Of a stretch of 64,000 nt of DNA, positions 56,705-64,000 are shown piece by piece (positions within the stretch are counted from its first letter, which is position 1; every line of letters starts with the position of its first letter). This DNA comes from Ruminococcus sp. GTDB taxonomy: Bacteria; Bacillota; Clostridia; Oscillospirales; Ruminococcaceae. The stretch lies in the NCBI GenBank assembly GCA_021200415.1, contig JAJQGO010000041.1, positions 40,033 to 104,032 on the forward strand, given 5' to 3'. The position numbers were made by a program, and so were the translations under genes. The notes under the pieces were generated by a model, which did not search any database, was not told where the DNA came from, and was given only the letters and a program-made list of their open reading frames with translations.

Positions 56705-58231
56705 TTACTCATCCTCCATTTCTTTTATGAGCTTTTCCCTCTCCGCCTTTTCCGCGGCCTCTCGTGCAAGCCGTCGTTTTTTGGAGAATCTGCTCAATAT
56801 AATCAGGGCGATAACCAAAATAATCAATATGATTACAATTGCCGTAAAGTGGTCGCTCAGGAACTCCGACCGGTAGCCCTCAAACGCCTTATTGTAGATA
56901 GTCGGCATATCGGCAAGCTCCGCGTATTCCATAGCTCCCTCGTAGTCGCCGGCGTTAAGAAGTGCGGAAGCAACGCCGATGTAAGCGCGTCTGTAGTTTC
57001 CGTCACGCTTGAGAACCTCGTACCAAGGCTCAAGAGCCTCCTCATAATAGCCTGCATTGTAGAGAGCTGTCGCCTCATGTACAATTTCGCCGAAGGTTGT
57101 TTCAACAAATATGGTTACGGTGTTTTTCTGCTGATCCAGAACATAGAGATTGTTTCCCATAGATTCAAGAGCAACAACCTGATCGAAGCCGCCCACCTGC
57201 TTTGCGATAGTACCCGTAATGAACAGCAAATTGCAGTCCTCATCATACTGGAACACACGTCCCGTAGTAAAATCAAGGCAGTTTATATTACCGTCGTCGG
57301 CAATATCTATATCGCAAATCTGCGGTGACATTGTTTTATTCTGTGTCGAATCATACATAGGCGTATAGTCGCCGAACGTAAGATCCATGCTCGAGAAAAT
57401 ATTATCACCTGCTGCGTTAAGCTTCTTTACTGTGTCTGTAGTCTGAGTTGTGGAGGATGTACAGGTAAATATGAAATCTCCGTCAATATCAAAGCTTGTG
57501 ATACCCGTAGGAACATTTCTTGCCTGTCTTGCCTTTTTCTCCTCCGACGTAAAGAGATTCATGATATAATTTCCGATAATTTCAGCTGTCGGCTCAACAC
57601 GGTTTGCTCCGTAGAAGCCTGTAAATTCGCCGCTTGAGTCAAACATAGCCGCACCGGTGGTTATATTTCCGAGAACCACATAGATGTTGCCTGCCTTATC
57701 GACAATAACACGCTGTGGGAGGAATGTTCTGTTCTGATCGAAAACCTCTGAGGTAGGCTTTGTGATTTCCTGAACCACATTTGCGTCATAGTCGCACACA
57801 AGAACTCTTGCGTTTTCGTTATCGGCAATATATATAAGCTCAGTTTCCTCGGAAACGTAAATTCCCATAGGATTCTGAAGAGTTGTCGTTGAGCCGTCGG
57901 GCATGGTAAATTCGTCATAGATTTTAATAACCTCGTCAAAATCGGAATTTACCGCAACAATTCTGTCATTGCCACTGTCAACGATATAGAATATGTCGTT
58001 GTAATCTCTGAATATATCGCTGGGAGAATCAAAATGACCGACTCCCAGATCGTTTCCCGAAACGGCACGATCGGCAATATAGCCTGCCTGCGAAGGGATA
58101 GCCTCTCCCCAGCGGTCGTAGTTGTAAACATCGTATGGTTCATCGGCAGACGCCACAAGCGACGTCATTGAAGCTCCAAGAAGCACACCTGTAAAAACCA
58201 GCGATAAAAGCTTTTTTATTTTCTTTTTCAC
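56705..58231 (-). CDS. Membrane-anchored NHL-repeat/TPR protein
   Basis: A 508-residue protein. Signal peptide about 1-29 (LLSLVFTGVLLGASMTSLVASA). NHL/beta-propeller repeats follow at about 45-345 (VGHFDSPSDIFRDYNDIFYI; LQNPMGIYVSEETELIYIAD; RVIVDKAGNIYVV). TPR-like helices come at about 365-430 (EALEPWYEVLKRDGNYRRAY, then ALLNAGDYEGAMEYAEL) and a membrane helix at about 446-468, ending in a basic/acidic cytoplasmic tail. So the propeller and TPR face outward. It probably serves as a scaffold for the adjacent transporter. GTG start at 58231 after AAAGGG. Confidence 0.75.
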   Translation of the reverse strand: MKKKIKKLLSLVFTGVLLGASMTSLVASADEPYDVYNYDRWGEAIPSQAGYIADRAVSGNDLGVGHFDSPSDIFRDYNDIFYIVDSGNDRIVAVNSDFDEVIKIYDEFTMPDGSTTTLQNPMGIYVSEETELIYIADNENARVLVCDYDANVVQEITKPTSEVFDQNRTFLPQRVIVDKAGNIYVVLGNITTGAAMFDSSGEFTGFYGANRVEPTAEIIGNYIMNLFTSEEKKARQARNVPTGITSFDIDGDFIFTCTSSTTQTTDTVKKLNAAGDNIFSSMDLTFGDYTPMYDSTQNKTMSPQICDIDIADDGNINCLDFTTGRVFQYDEDCNLLFITGTIAKQVGGFDQVVALESMGNNLYVLDQQKNTVTIFVETTFGEIVHEATALYNAGYYEEALEPWYEVLKRDGNYRRAYIGVASALLNAGDYEGAMEYAELADMPTIYNKAFEGYRSEFLSDHFTAIVIILIILVIALIILSRFSKKRRLAREAAEKAEREKLIKEMEDE

Positions 58232-58253
58232 TTATTTCACCCTTTCTGTACTT

Positions 58254-59132
58254 CTATTCCTTGATACCCGAATGAGCCATTGTTTCGATTACGTTTTTCT
58301 GCGCTATCATAAATACCACGATTGGCGGAACAAGCATAAATACGGCAGCCGCCATAGCTACACCTGCTCTTGCAAGACCTGAGCTTGCCGCCTGCTGAAC
58401 AACAGTCGGCAGCGTCTTGAGCGATTCATCGAATATGAACGTACCGCCCTGAATATTCCATGCTGCCTGAAACGCGAAGATAATAAGCGTCATAAGCGCA
58501 GGCTTCTGATTGGGCATTACTATCTGCCAGCATATTCGGAACAGCCCCGCTCCGTCAACCTTGGCGGCTTCTATCATGGCGTCCGGAACCTGCCCTATAG
58601 ACTGCCTCATCAGGAACAGTCCCATAGGCGACGCAATTGACGGGAAAATCAGCGCCATATACGTGTTTATCATGTTAAGCTCCGCCAGAACTATATACTG
58701 CATGATGTATATTACATTGCTCTGATAAAGGAGCGCAACAACTATAATGCTGTTGATAATCTTGTTTCCGGGGAATTTGCACTTTGCAAGAACAAAGGCA
58801 GCCATTGACGCGAAAATACACTGGGCAACCGTAACTGTCAGCGTAACGAAAACGCTGTTGAATACGTATCGTGAAAAGGGCACCTGATTGCTCTTGAGTG
58901 AACTGAACATATCCCTGAAATTATCAAGGGTCGGCTGCAAAGCATAAAGCTTCGGAGGGAATATGAACAGCTCCTCAACCGGTTTGATTGACATTACAAC
59001 TGCAAGATATATGGGGAATGCCATGAATAATCCGAGAAGAAGGAGAAAGACGAAGATAGCTATAGTTCCGCCGACTTTTCTTCCGGCCTGTTTATTTGAA
59101 GCCTTGAGCTTCACTGCGTTAACCTGAGCCAT
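58254..59132 (-). CDS. Carbohydrate ABC transporter permease, MalG type (first pair)
   Basis: A 292-residue permease with six membrane helices and the EAA motif IEAAKVDGAGLFRICWQIVMP. It is the partner of the MalF-type permease at 59144-60076, 11 bases upstream. With the large solute-binding protein it should form a binding-protein-dependent importer. The ATPase must come from elsewhere in the genome. Confidence 0.93.
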   Translation of the reverse strand: MAQVNAVKLKASNKQAGRKVGGTIAIFVFLLLLGLFMAFPIYLAVVMSIKPVEELFIFPPKLYALQPTLDNFRDMFSSLKSNQVPFSRYVFNSVFVTLTVTVAQCIFASMAAFVLAKCKFPGNKIINSIIVVALLYQSNVIYIMQYIVLAELNMINTYMALIFPSIASPMGLFLMRQSIGQVPDAMIEAAKVDGAGLFRICWQIVMPNQKPALMTLIIFAFQAAWNIQGGTFIFDESLKTLPTVVQQAASSGLARAGVAMAAAVFMLVPPIVVFMIAQKNVIETMAHSGIKE

Positions 59133-59143
59133 TGTTTTCCTCC

Positions 59144-60076
59144 TTAGTTCATGTATTTGCTTAGAACCTTGCTTATCAGCTTATTGCAGGCGTACATCGC
59201 CACGAAAAGCACCATACAAATTGCCGAAGCATAGCCCATTTCATATCTTACCCAGCCGTAGTCGTAGGCATGAGTCATAATTGTGTGCGCCTTGTAATCC
59301 GTGCTGGGGAATCCGACAAGATTCTGAGCTACAGTTCCTGCCGTAAAGGTGCTGACTATCTGCATTACAGCCGCAAACATGAGCTGCGGTCCCATTGAGG
59401 GAATTGTAATGTGGATAAGCTCCTGCCAGCGGGTTTTGATTCCGTCAATAGCTCCTGCCTCATACATTGAGCGGTCGATATTCTGGAAGCCCGCGCGAAG
59501 CGAGAGGAATCCTGCGCCCAGGCTGATCCACAGCTGAACGACAATTGTTACACCCAGTACATAATTTGAATCCGTAAGCCACTGAATAGGCTCGTTAATC
59601 AGACCCAGATTCAGAAGGAAGGAGTTTATGTATCCGTAGGTATCGCCGCTGAAAATGAGCTGCCATACCGTGTAGACATTCGCCATAGAGGGGGCGTAGA
59701 AAATTAAGGTGAATATTGTTTTCAGCTTTGAGGGCAGCTCGTTGATAAGCCATGCGAGAACAAAGCAGAGAATATAGCTTACAGGGCCTGTAAAAACAGC
59801 GAAAACAATTGTAACTCTGATTGCTTTAAGGAAAATCTTATCCGAGAGGAACAGAGTCGTATAATTTGAGAGTCCGATAAACTTTGGCGCCTGCGCCATG
59901 TTGAAATCCGTAAAGCCCATCGGGAGGGACATTACAACAGGTACTACGGTAAATACCAAGAAAAACAGCATGAAGGGTGCAAGCATAGCGTAGCAAGCCT
60001 TATTTCTTTTAATAGCCAGAAGCGTGAGCCGGCGATTTTCGCGTCGGGTTTTTCTGCCTATACTGTCTTTATCCAA
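59144..60076 (-). CDS. Carbohydrate ABC transporter permease, MalF type (first pair)
   Basis: A 310-residue permease; helices at about 29-52, 92-115, 122-145, 172-195, 220-245 and 280-300; EAA motif YEAGAIDGIKTRWQELIHITIP. TTG start at 60076 with GGAGGAG about 7 bases upstream. It lies directly behind the solute-binding protein gene. Confidence 0.93.
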   Translation of the reverse strand: MDKDSIGRKTRRENRRLTLLAIKRNKACYAMLAPFMLFFLVFTVVPVVMSLPMGFTDFNMAQAPKFIGLSNYTTLFLSDKIFLKAIRVTIVFAVFTGPVSYILCFVLAWLINELPSKLKTIFTLIFYAPSMANVYTVWQLIFSGDTYGYINSFLLNLGLINEPIQWLTDSNYVLGVTIVVQLWISLGAGFLSLRAGFQNIDRSMYEAGAIDGIKTRWQELIHITIPSMGPQLMFAAVMQIVSTFTAGTVAQNLVGFPSTDYKAHTIMTHAYDYGWVRYEMGYASAICMVLFVAMYACNKLISKVLSKYMN

Positions 60077-60125
60077 GTATAACTCCTCCTTACCATAAAA
60101 TATTTTTTATTTTTCATATAAACCT

Positions 60126-63095
60126 TTATTCGTCGTCATCATCGTCGTCAAGACCGAGATTTTCACGCTTTCTTTCGATTTCCTCGTTGATATCCCTGTT
60201 GTACCACATAAGAGTATCACGAGGATTCTCGCCGTCATTGACAACCTCTCTGAATGCGTTCATTATATTTCTTGTAACTGCGTAGGACGATGGAATTACA
60301 GGAATCTCCACAAGCTCCTCCTGCTGGTCAACAAGACGTTCATATTCGCTGGTAGACCATGAAAGCTGTGAGAGCGCCTCAACATTTGCCGTATCGAAAC
60401 GTCCCATTGTACCCATAAGACCTTCAATCTGCGTTCCGTACTCAACCTGCGATTCAGTTTCCGTAAACCACTTTATAAATGTCCATGCATTTTCCTTATT
60501 CTTGACCTTTTTGAATATAACAGCGCCTGTTCCGCTGGAGTTTGCCGCATGGGAAATAGTGCCGTCCTCCTGAACCGTTCCCGGAACCTGTACGAAATCC
60601 CAGAGTCCCTTTATTTCGGGAGCTGCAACCTCAAGCTGATTGTAGAAGGTGTAGCTGCTTATAACGATAGGATATTCACCTGTTCTGAATCGGCTGAATG
60701 CGTCATACGTCTGAACAAAGCTGTACTGTGTGTAGAAATCAGTCCATTCCTCAAAGGCGGTTACAGCCTCAATGCTGTCGAAGTTCGATGCTGTCTGATC
60801 CTCGTTGTAGTAGTTTACACCCTGCTGTAGCAGCAGCAGCGCAAAGGTGTGACCTGCCTCAGTTGCGGGGGAAATATTTGTCGGCGGAAGAACAAGTCCG
60901 ACTGACATATAATTTCTTTGAAGAGCCGGCAGCATATCTATAAGGTCGTCCCACGTTTCAGGCGGCGACGTATAGCCAAGCTCGGTTAGTACATCGGTTC
61001 GGTAGAACAGCATGGGCCATGTCTGACTAATTGGCAGACCATACGCTCCGTCGTCATATAGATAAGGCGTCATGGCGTTCTCCTGGAAACGCGTTATGAC
61101 CTCCTCATAGTCCGAGAATTGGGAAATATCCACAAGCAAATCACGGCACGCCAGATTTACCGGATATTCACCTCCAAGGAACAACGCGACGTCCGGCCCC
61201 TTTCCCGCAAGTGTCGCCTCAACGACGCCTCCCACGACAAGATTTACCGAAACAGGTATGTTGTATTCGGGTATGAACTCATTTTCAACCATTTCCTTGA
61301 CAACCTGAGCCTGATCACGTCCAAGACTTACCCATACAGTTATAGCGTCCTCACCGGTAACGTCTGAGAGAGTTGTGTAATCCTCAAAGAACGAACCGAA
61401 GAATGCGTTAAAGCTGAATGCAACGGATTTTACGAATTTCTCATCAGTGCTTGTGAAGGACTGATCCGCCGAAGCAAATTCAATGTAGTCCACCTCAAGG
61501 GGCTGATCACGGTAATCTCTCATCCACGAGGAAATGGAAGTAATATTATCCTTTATCTGTGAAAGATAATCCGGAATTTTAAGAGGCTTCTCAACGCATT
61601 TATCGAGAATGACAGTCATTCTCTCAAGAGCGGCAGCTTCCGAGCCTGACGAGCCGGACAAGCTTTCGATTTCAGCCTGAGTGTCCTTCAGCTCCTGAGA
61701 AAGACTTGCAAGCGCGTCAACAAGTCCGGGGATCTTCTCATGAACGTAGTAATCAGTGTACTGATCCGGCGAAGGACCGGTAATCATCAGTATTTTTCTG
61801 TAATATGTATTCAGCTCGGAAACAATGGAATCAAGCTTTCTCATGGAATCTCCGATTTCACCGGGGATAGCCTCCATAGTAAAGGTATGATCCGTATCGG
61901 CTGTGAGGTAAACGTAAATGTAATCACCGTCTGAGGTTTTCGGGCTTACAACATTCCAGTCGCTGTCGTAGTAGAACTTAACCTGATCAAGCTCCTCGCA
62001 TACAACCTCGCCGTCAATATAAATACGTCTGTTTGAATAGAATCCGCGCATCTCATTCTGGCGCGCCTTTATGCCGATTTTATACCAGCCGTCATTTTCG
62101 ATCTCATCGGCTGAGATAACCCATGTTACGGTCTGCAGCGCCTTCTCCCAGTTACCGCTTCCGAGTGTATTGTAAACAACCTTAACAGGGTCGGAGGGGG
62201 AAACCTTATAGCTTGTGTTGTCATAAGTCGGATAGAGGGTTGAATCCGACTTATAAACAGCGTCCTCGCCTTCAATTCTGATAATATTTGAGGGAGTGCT
62301 TTCAACATCCGTGGAGGCATCTACCGAATCCACATAATCGCTGTAGCTGACGAGATCCTCCGGCGTATAGAATTTGAAGCTTTCGATAGCGAGATTTGCC
62401 TTTTCCGACGAGAATGAGATTTCATGCACACCCTCCTCAAGATAGAAGAAAAGGGGATCGTTAAACAATCCGTCAATATCGCCGAAATCGCAGCTGCACC
62501 ACATACCGGACTGTATCTGGCTCGGGCGAACCTGATTTCCTCTGGAATCGGTATAAATATCGGTTTCATTTACCCACACCTTATTCAGGGTAATACGAGT
62601 TGCCGTATCATAGGGATTTTCGCCGTCAATTGCCATTGAAAGCTCAATTGAGGAATTGTTGGCTTCAATCGGGAAATAAGTCATATTCACGCAGTAAATT
62701 CCCGTTTCCTCCACATTGATTTCGTATGTAATTTCGCCTTCGGAGCTGTTCCAGATGAGAACATTATCACGCACATCATCATCCGAACCGTAGCTGCCCT
62801 TAGCAAAGGTTCCGTCAACGGCTGAAATATAATCAATACCCTGAACGACAATTTCCTCATCGGGGCGGTTTTCGTTGCAGTACAAATCATAATAGTCGCT
62901 GTACGAAAGCATTTCGGAGTCAATAGATTCGATAGTATAATAGTCCTCATACATAGAGTCGATAGTTTCCTGAGAAACGCTGTCCGTGCTTTCTTCCTCG
63001 GCGAATGCCTGAATAGTCTGGATACAGCTGCCCGACATCATAAGACACGCCATCAGCCCGGCGGTAAATTTGCGGGCAAAATTTTTTCTGTTCAC
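60126..63095 (-). CDS. Very large extracellular solute-binding protein with N-terminal carbohydrate-binding-like domains
   Basis: A 989-residue exported protein, more than twice the usual size of a sugar-binding lipoprotein. The signal peptide ends near AFA-EE; a weak lipobox (SGSC) is also present. Residues about 65-260 and 280-400 are two beta-sandwich domains resembling CBM35/galactose-binding folds (YEINVEETGIYCVNMTYFPI; VTWVISADEIENDGWYKIGI). A helical region with a coiled-coil-like part follows (about 420-560). The C-terminal part (about 605-960) is a type 1 extracellular solute-binding domain (ITVWVSLGRDQAQVVKEMV, then GPDVALFLGGEYPV, and RFDTANVEALSQ). Its tail is acidic (GLDDDDDDE). 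GTG start at 63095 with GGAG upstream. It heads the eight-gene locus and probably delivers a complex glycan. Confidence 0.82.
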   Translation of the reverse strand: MNRKNFARKFTAGLMACLMMSGSCIQTIQAFAEEESTDSVSQETIDSMYEDYYTIESIDSEMLSYSDYYDLYCNENRPDEEIVVQGIDYISAVDGTFAKGSYGSDDDVRDNVLIWNSSEGEITYEINVEETGIYCVNMTYFPIEANNSSIELSMAIDGENPYDTATRITLNKVWVNETDIYTDSRGNQVRPSQIQSGMWCSCDFGDIDGLFNDPLFFYLEEGVHEISFSSEKANLAIESFKFYTPEDLVSYSDYVDSVDASTDVESTPSNIIRIEGEDAVYKSDSTLYPTYDNTSYKVSPSDPVKVVYNTLGSGNWEKALQTVTWVISADEIENDGWYKIGIKARQNEMRGFYSNRRIYIDGEVVCEELDQVKFYYDSDWNVVSPKTSDGDYIYVYLTADTDHTFTMEAIPGEIGDSMRKLDSIVSELNTYYRKILMITGPSPDQYTDYYVHEKIPGLVDALASLSQELKDTQAEIESLSGSSGSEAAALERMTVILDKCVEKPLKIPDYLSQIKDNITSISSWMRDYRDQPLEVDYIEFASADQSFTSTDEKFVKSVAFSFNAFFGSFFEDYTTLSDVTGEDAITVWVSLGRDQAQVVKEMVENEFIPEYNIPVSVNLVVGGVVEATLAGKGPDVALFLGGEYPVNLACRDLLVDISQFSDYEEVITRFQENAMTPYLYDDGAYGLPISQTWPMLFYRTDVLTELGYTSPPETWDDLIDMLPALQRNYMSVGLVLPPTNISPATEAGHTFALLLLQQGVNYYNEDQTASNFDSIEAVTAFEEWTDFYTQYSFVQTYDAFSRFRTGEYPIVISSYTFYNQLEVAAPEIKGLWDFVQVPGTVQEDGTISHAANSSGTGAVIFKKVKNKENAWTFIKWFTETESQVEYGTQIEGLMGTMGRFDTANVEALSQLSWSTSEYERLVDQQEELVEIPVIPSSYAVTRNIMNAFREVVNDGENPRDTLMWYNRDINEEIERKRENLGLDDDDDDE

Positions 63096-63427
63096 TTGGT
63101 CTCCACCTTTCCTGCCTGCCTGCCACTCGCCTGTCGGACGGACAGGGCAAACGGGCACACTTATACTCTGACGCATGACAAAATAAGGTCACGCAATTCA
63201 TGTGCATTTGGGCGCAAAAGCCCATAAAAATATCAAAGAAATCCTAACGTCCGCACCATGAGAGAGATAGGCGCATAACGCAGAATGGGCACATAACCTC
63301 CTTATCGCATACATAAGCATGGGAGTTGCAATATTAAATTTTGTGAAAATCCGTAACCTCGGCTGCCTATGCCTACAGTTCTTAATTATTATGCAAATTC
63401 GCTAAACTGCATAAATCTTACCCCACA
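63096..63427 (-). promoter_or_regulatory. Leader of the ABC locus
   Basis: About 325 bases between the promoter and the GTG start. It includes a well-placed GGAGG (63297-63301) before two short overlapping frames, ATG at 63294 (16 codons, stop at 63244) and GTG at 63292 (19 codons, stop at 63233), and a small TGGGC/GCCCA hairpin near 63206-63224. It may hold a leader peptide or regulatory RNA. I cannot place it in a known riboswitch class. Confidence 0.35.
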
Positions 63428-63456
63428 ATTATATCAAATTTATTTGAAATTGTCAA
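63428..63456 (-). promoter_or_regulatory. Consensus promoter of the eight-gene ABC locus
   Basis: Minus-strand TTGACA (63451-63456) and TATAAT (63428-63433) with 17 bases between, both exact matches. The AT-rich 63457-63742 stretch upstream shows no gene and may hold operator sites. Confidence 0.9.
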
Positions 63457-63742
63457 GAACAAACCGAAAATTGGCATTAATATAATAGATTTGTTTTAAG
63501 ATACAGCATAATACAGTAAAAAAGCACTTGAACTTTGTTCATATTAGCCATGAATCTGCTCCATCTAATAAATTTTCCCCTTTAGTTTTGTGCAGTTTTA
63601 ACATAGTAAAGTGCAGGTTATCTATAGATGCGGGAAATATTATGATATTATTGTTATACAATCAAGGATTATTGTTATAAGTTGAATTTTAGGTGTTTTG
63701 CGTCAAAATAAATTGTTTATTGCAGTTCTGAAAAAAGGGCAC

Positions 63743-63766
63743 AAAAAAAGACGGATTGATTCCGTC
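63743..63766 (-). terminator. Second terminator after the tRNA gene
   Basis: Minus strand GACGGA-atcaa-TCCGTC (63750-63766 on plus) followed by a T run (63743-63749). Confidence 0.85.
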
Positions 63767-63775
63767 CTCCTGCAA

Positions 63776-63800
63776 TAAAAAAAGCAGGATAACCTGCTTT
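63776..63800 (-). terminator. First terminator after the tRNA gene
   Basis: Minus strand AAAGCAGG-ttat-CCTGCTTT (63781-63800) followed by a T run. In tandem with the terminator at 63743-63766. Confidence 0.85.
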
Positions 63801-63808
63801 GTTGAATA

Positions 63809-63885
63809 TGGTGGGCCATTAGGGACTCGAACCCCAGACCGACCGGTTATGAGCCGGTTGCTCTAACCAACTGAGCTAATGGCCC
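63809..63885 (-). tRNA. tRNA with CAT anticodon (Met elongator, or Ile if lysidine-modified)
   Basis: A 77-base cloverleaf on the minus strand: acceptor stem GGGCCAT/ATGGCCC, D arm with AGCTCAGTTGGTTAGAGC, anticodon stem ACCGG/CCGGT around loop CTCATAA (anticodon CAT), T arm with GGTTCGAGTCC, and an encoded CCA. A CAT anticodon is used by Met tRNAs and by the Ile tRNA modified by TilS; sequence alone does not decide. It lies about 60 bases after the 5S rRNA end and before two terminators, so it is the distal part of an rRNA operon. Confidence 0.93.
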
Positions 63886-63907
63886 GATACATAAATATAC
63901 AACTAAT

Positions 63908-63933
63908 CGGAAGCTAATATATTAACTTCCGAT
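63908..63933 (-). other. Inverted repeat between 5S rRNA and tRNA
   Basis: TCGGAAG and CTTCCGA flank an AT-rich loop. Likely an RNA-processing hairpin of the rRNA-tRNA precursor. Confidence 0.45.
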
Positions 63934-63948
63934 AGTTATATAATAAAA

Positions 63949-64000
63949 GCCGGCATTGAATTAATTTTCCGGGTTGTCTCCAACCAAGTATCGTCATCGC
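63949..64000 (-). rRNA. rrf: 5S ribosomal RNA, 3' end (runs off window)
   Basis: On the minus strand the final 52 bases read as the 3' half of a 5S rRNA: GCGATGACGATACTTGG, the helix IV hairpin GGTTGGAGACAACC, then the AAAATTAATTC loop E region and the closing ATGCCGGC of helix I. The 5' part, and presumably 23S and 16S, are outside the window. Confidence 0.75.

Noticed and set aside
62947..63225. 92-residue open frame overlapping the start of the solute-binding protein gene
   Set aside because: It is out of frame with a well-supported signal peptide and has no SD sequence.

Overview
The window looks like chromosomal DNA of an anaerobic Gram-positive Clostridia, most likely Oscillospiraceae and close to Ruminococcus. 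The reasons are a secreted pectin lyase with a dockerin module, a complete S10-spc-alpha ribosomal cluster with zinc-type S14 and L36, a CIRCE-controlled groESL operon, a Spo0A-related regulator, and strong SD sequences with frequent GTG and TTG starts. The genus is an inference from gene content.

Layout. 1-3102 (minus): the start of an XRE regulator gene and a dockerin-bearing PL11 rhamnogalacturonan lyase. 3316-5845 (plus): nadB-nadC. 5856-8837 (minus): uvrC and a TPR protein. 9317-11522 (plus): a membrane-linked glycosyltransferase and a WG-repeat surface protein. 11728-21059 (plus): a nine-gene purine operon, purE-purC-purF paralog-purF-purM-purN-purO-purH(AICAR transformylase only)-purD. 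21078-22043: a MITE-like element and a degenerate Spo0A-like gene. 22116-28036 (plus): groES-groEL, then a response regulator, histidine kinase and HtrA-type protease. 28042-29296 (minus): a small membrane protein, a second inverted copy of the MITE-like element, and yajC. 29336-45336 (minus): 32 genes from rpsJ to rplQ, including secY, adk, map, a KOW protein, infA and rpoA, behind one strong promoter and a leader with an intrinsic terminator. 45533-46105 (minus): an XRE regulator. 46341-49197 (plus): histidine phosphatase, membrane protein, RluA-family pseudouridine synthase, luxS. 49261-51176 (plus): an M23/LysM/G5 cell-wall peptidase. 51218-63456 (minus): an eight-gene carbohydrate-ABC locus. 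63743-64000 (minus): tandem terminators, a CAT-anticodon tRNA and the 3' end of a 5S rRNA gene, so an rRNA operon lies just outside.

The purine operon covers most steps from PRPP to IMP but splits the usual bifunctional PurH into a PurO-type cyclohydrolase and a separate transformylase. It also carries a second PurF-like protein whose N-terminal catalytic cysteine is replaced by glycine. purB, purK and the FGAM synthetase genes are absent here.

The least-described part is 51-63 kb. A very large solute-binding protein, two full pairs of MalF/MalG-type permeases, an NHL/TPR membrane protein, a YIP1-like membrane protein and a DUF5696-type exported protein form one minus-strand run behind a consensus promoter, with no ATPase gene. 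I suggest it is a specialised glycan-uptake or glycan-sensing apparatus that borrows a shared MsmX-type ATPase. That function is inference. All assignments come from reading the sequence; no database search was run.
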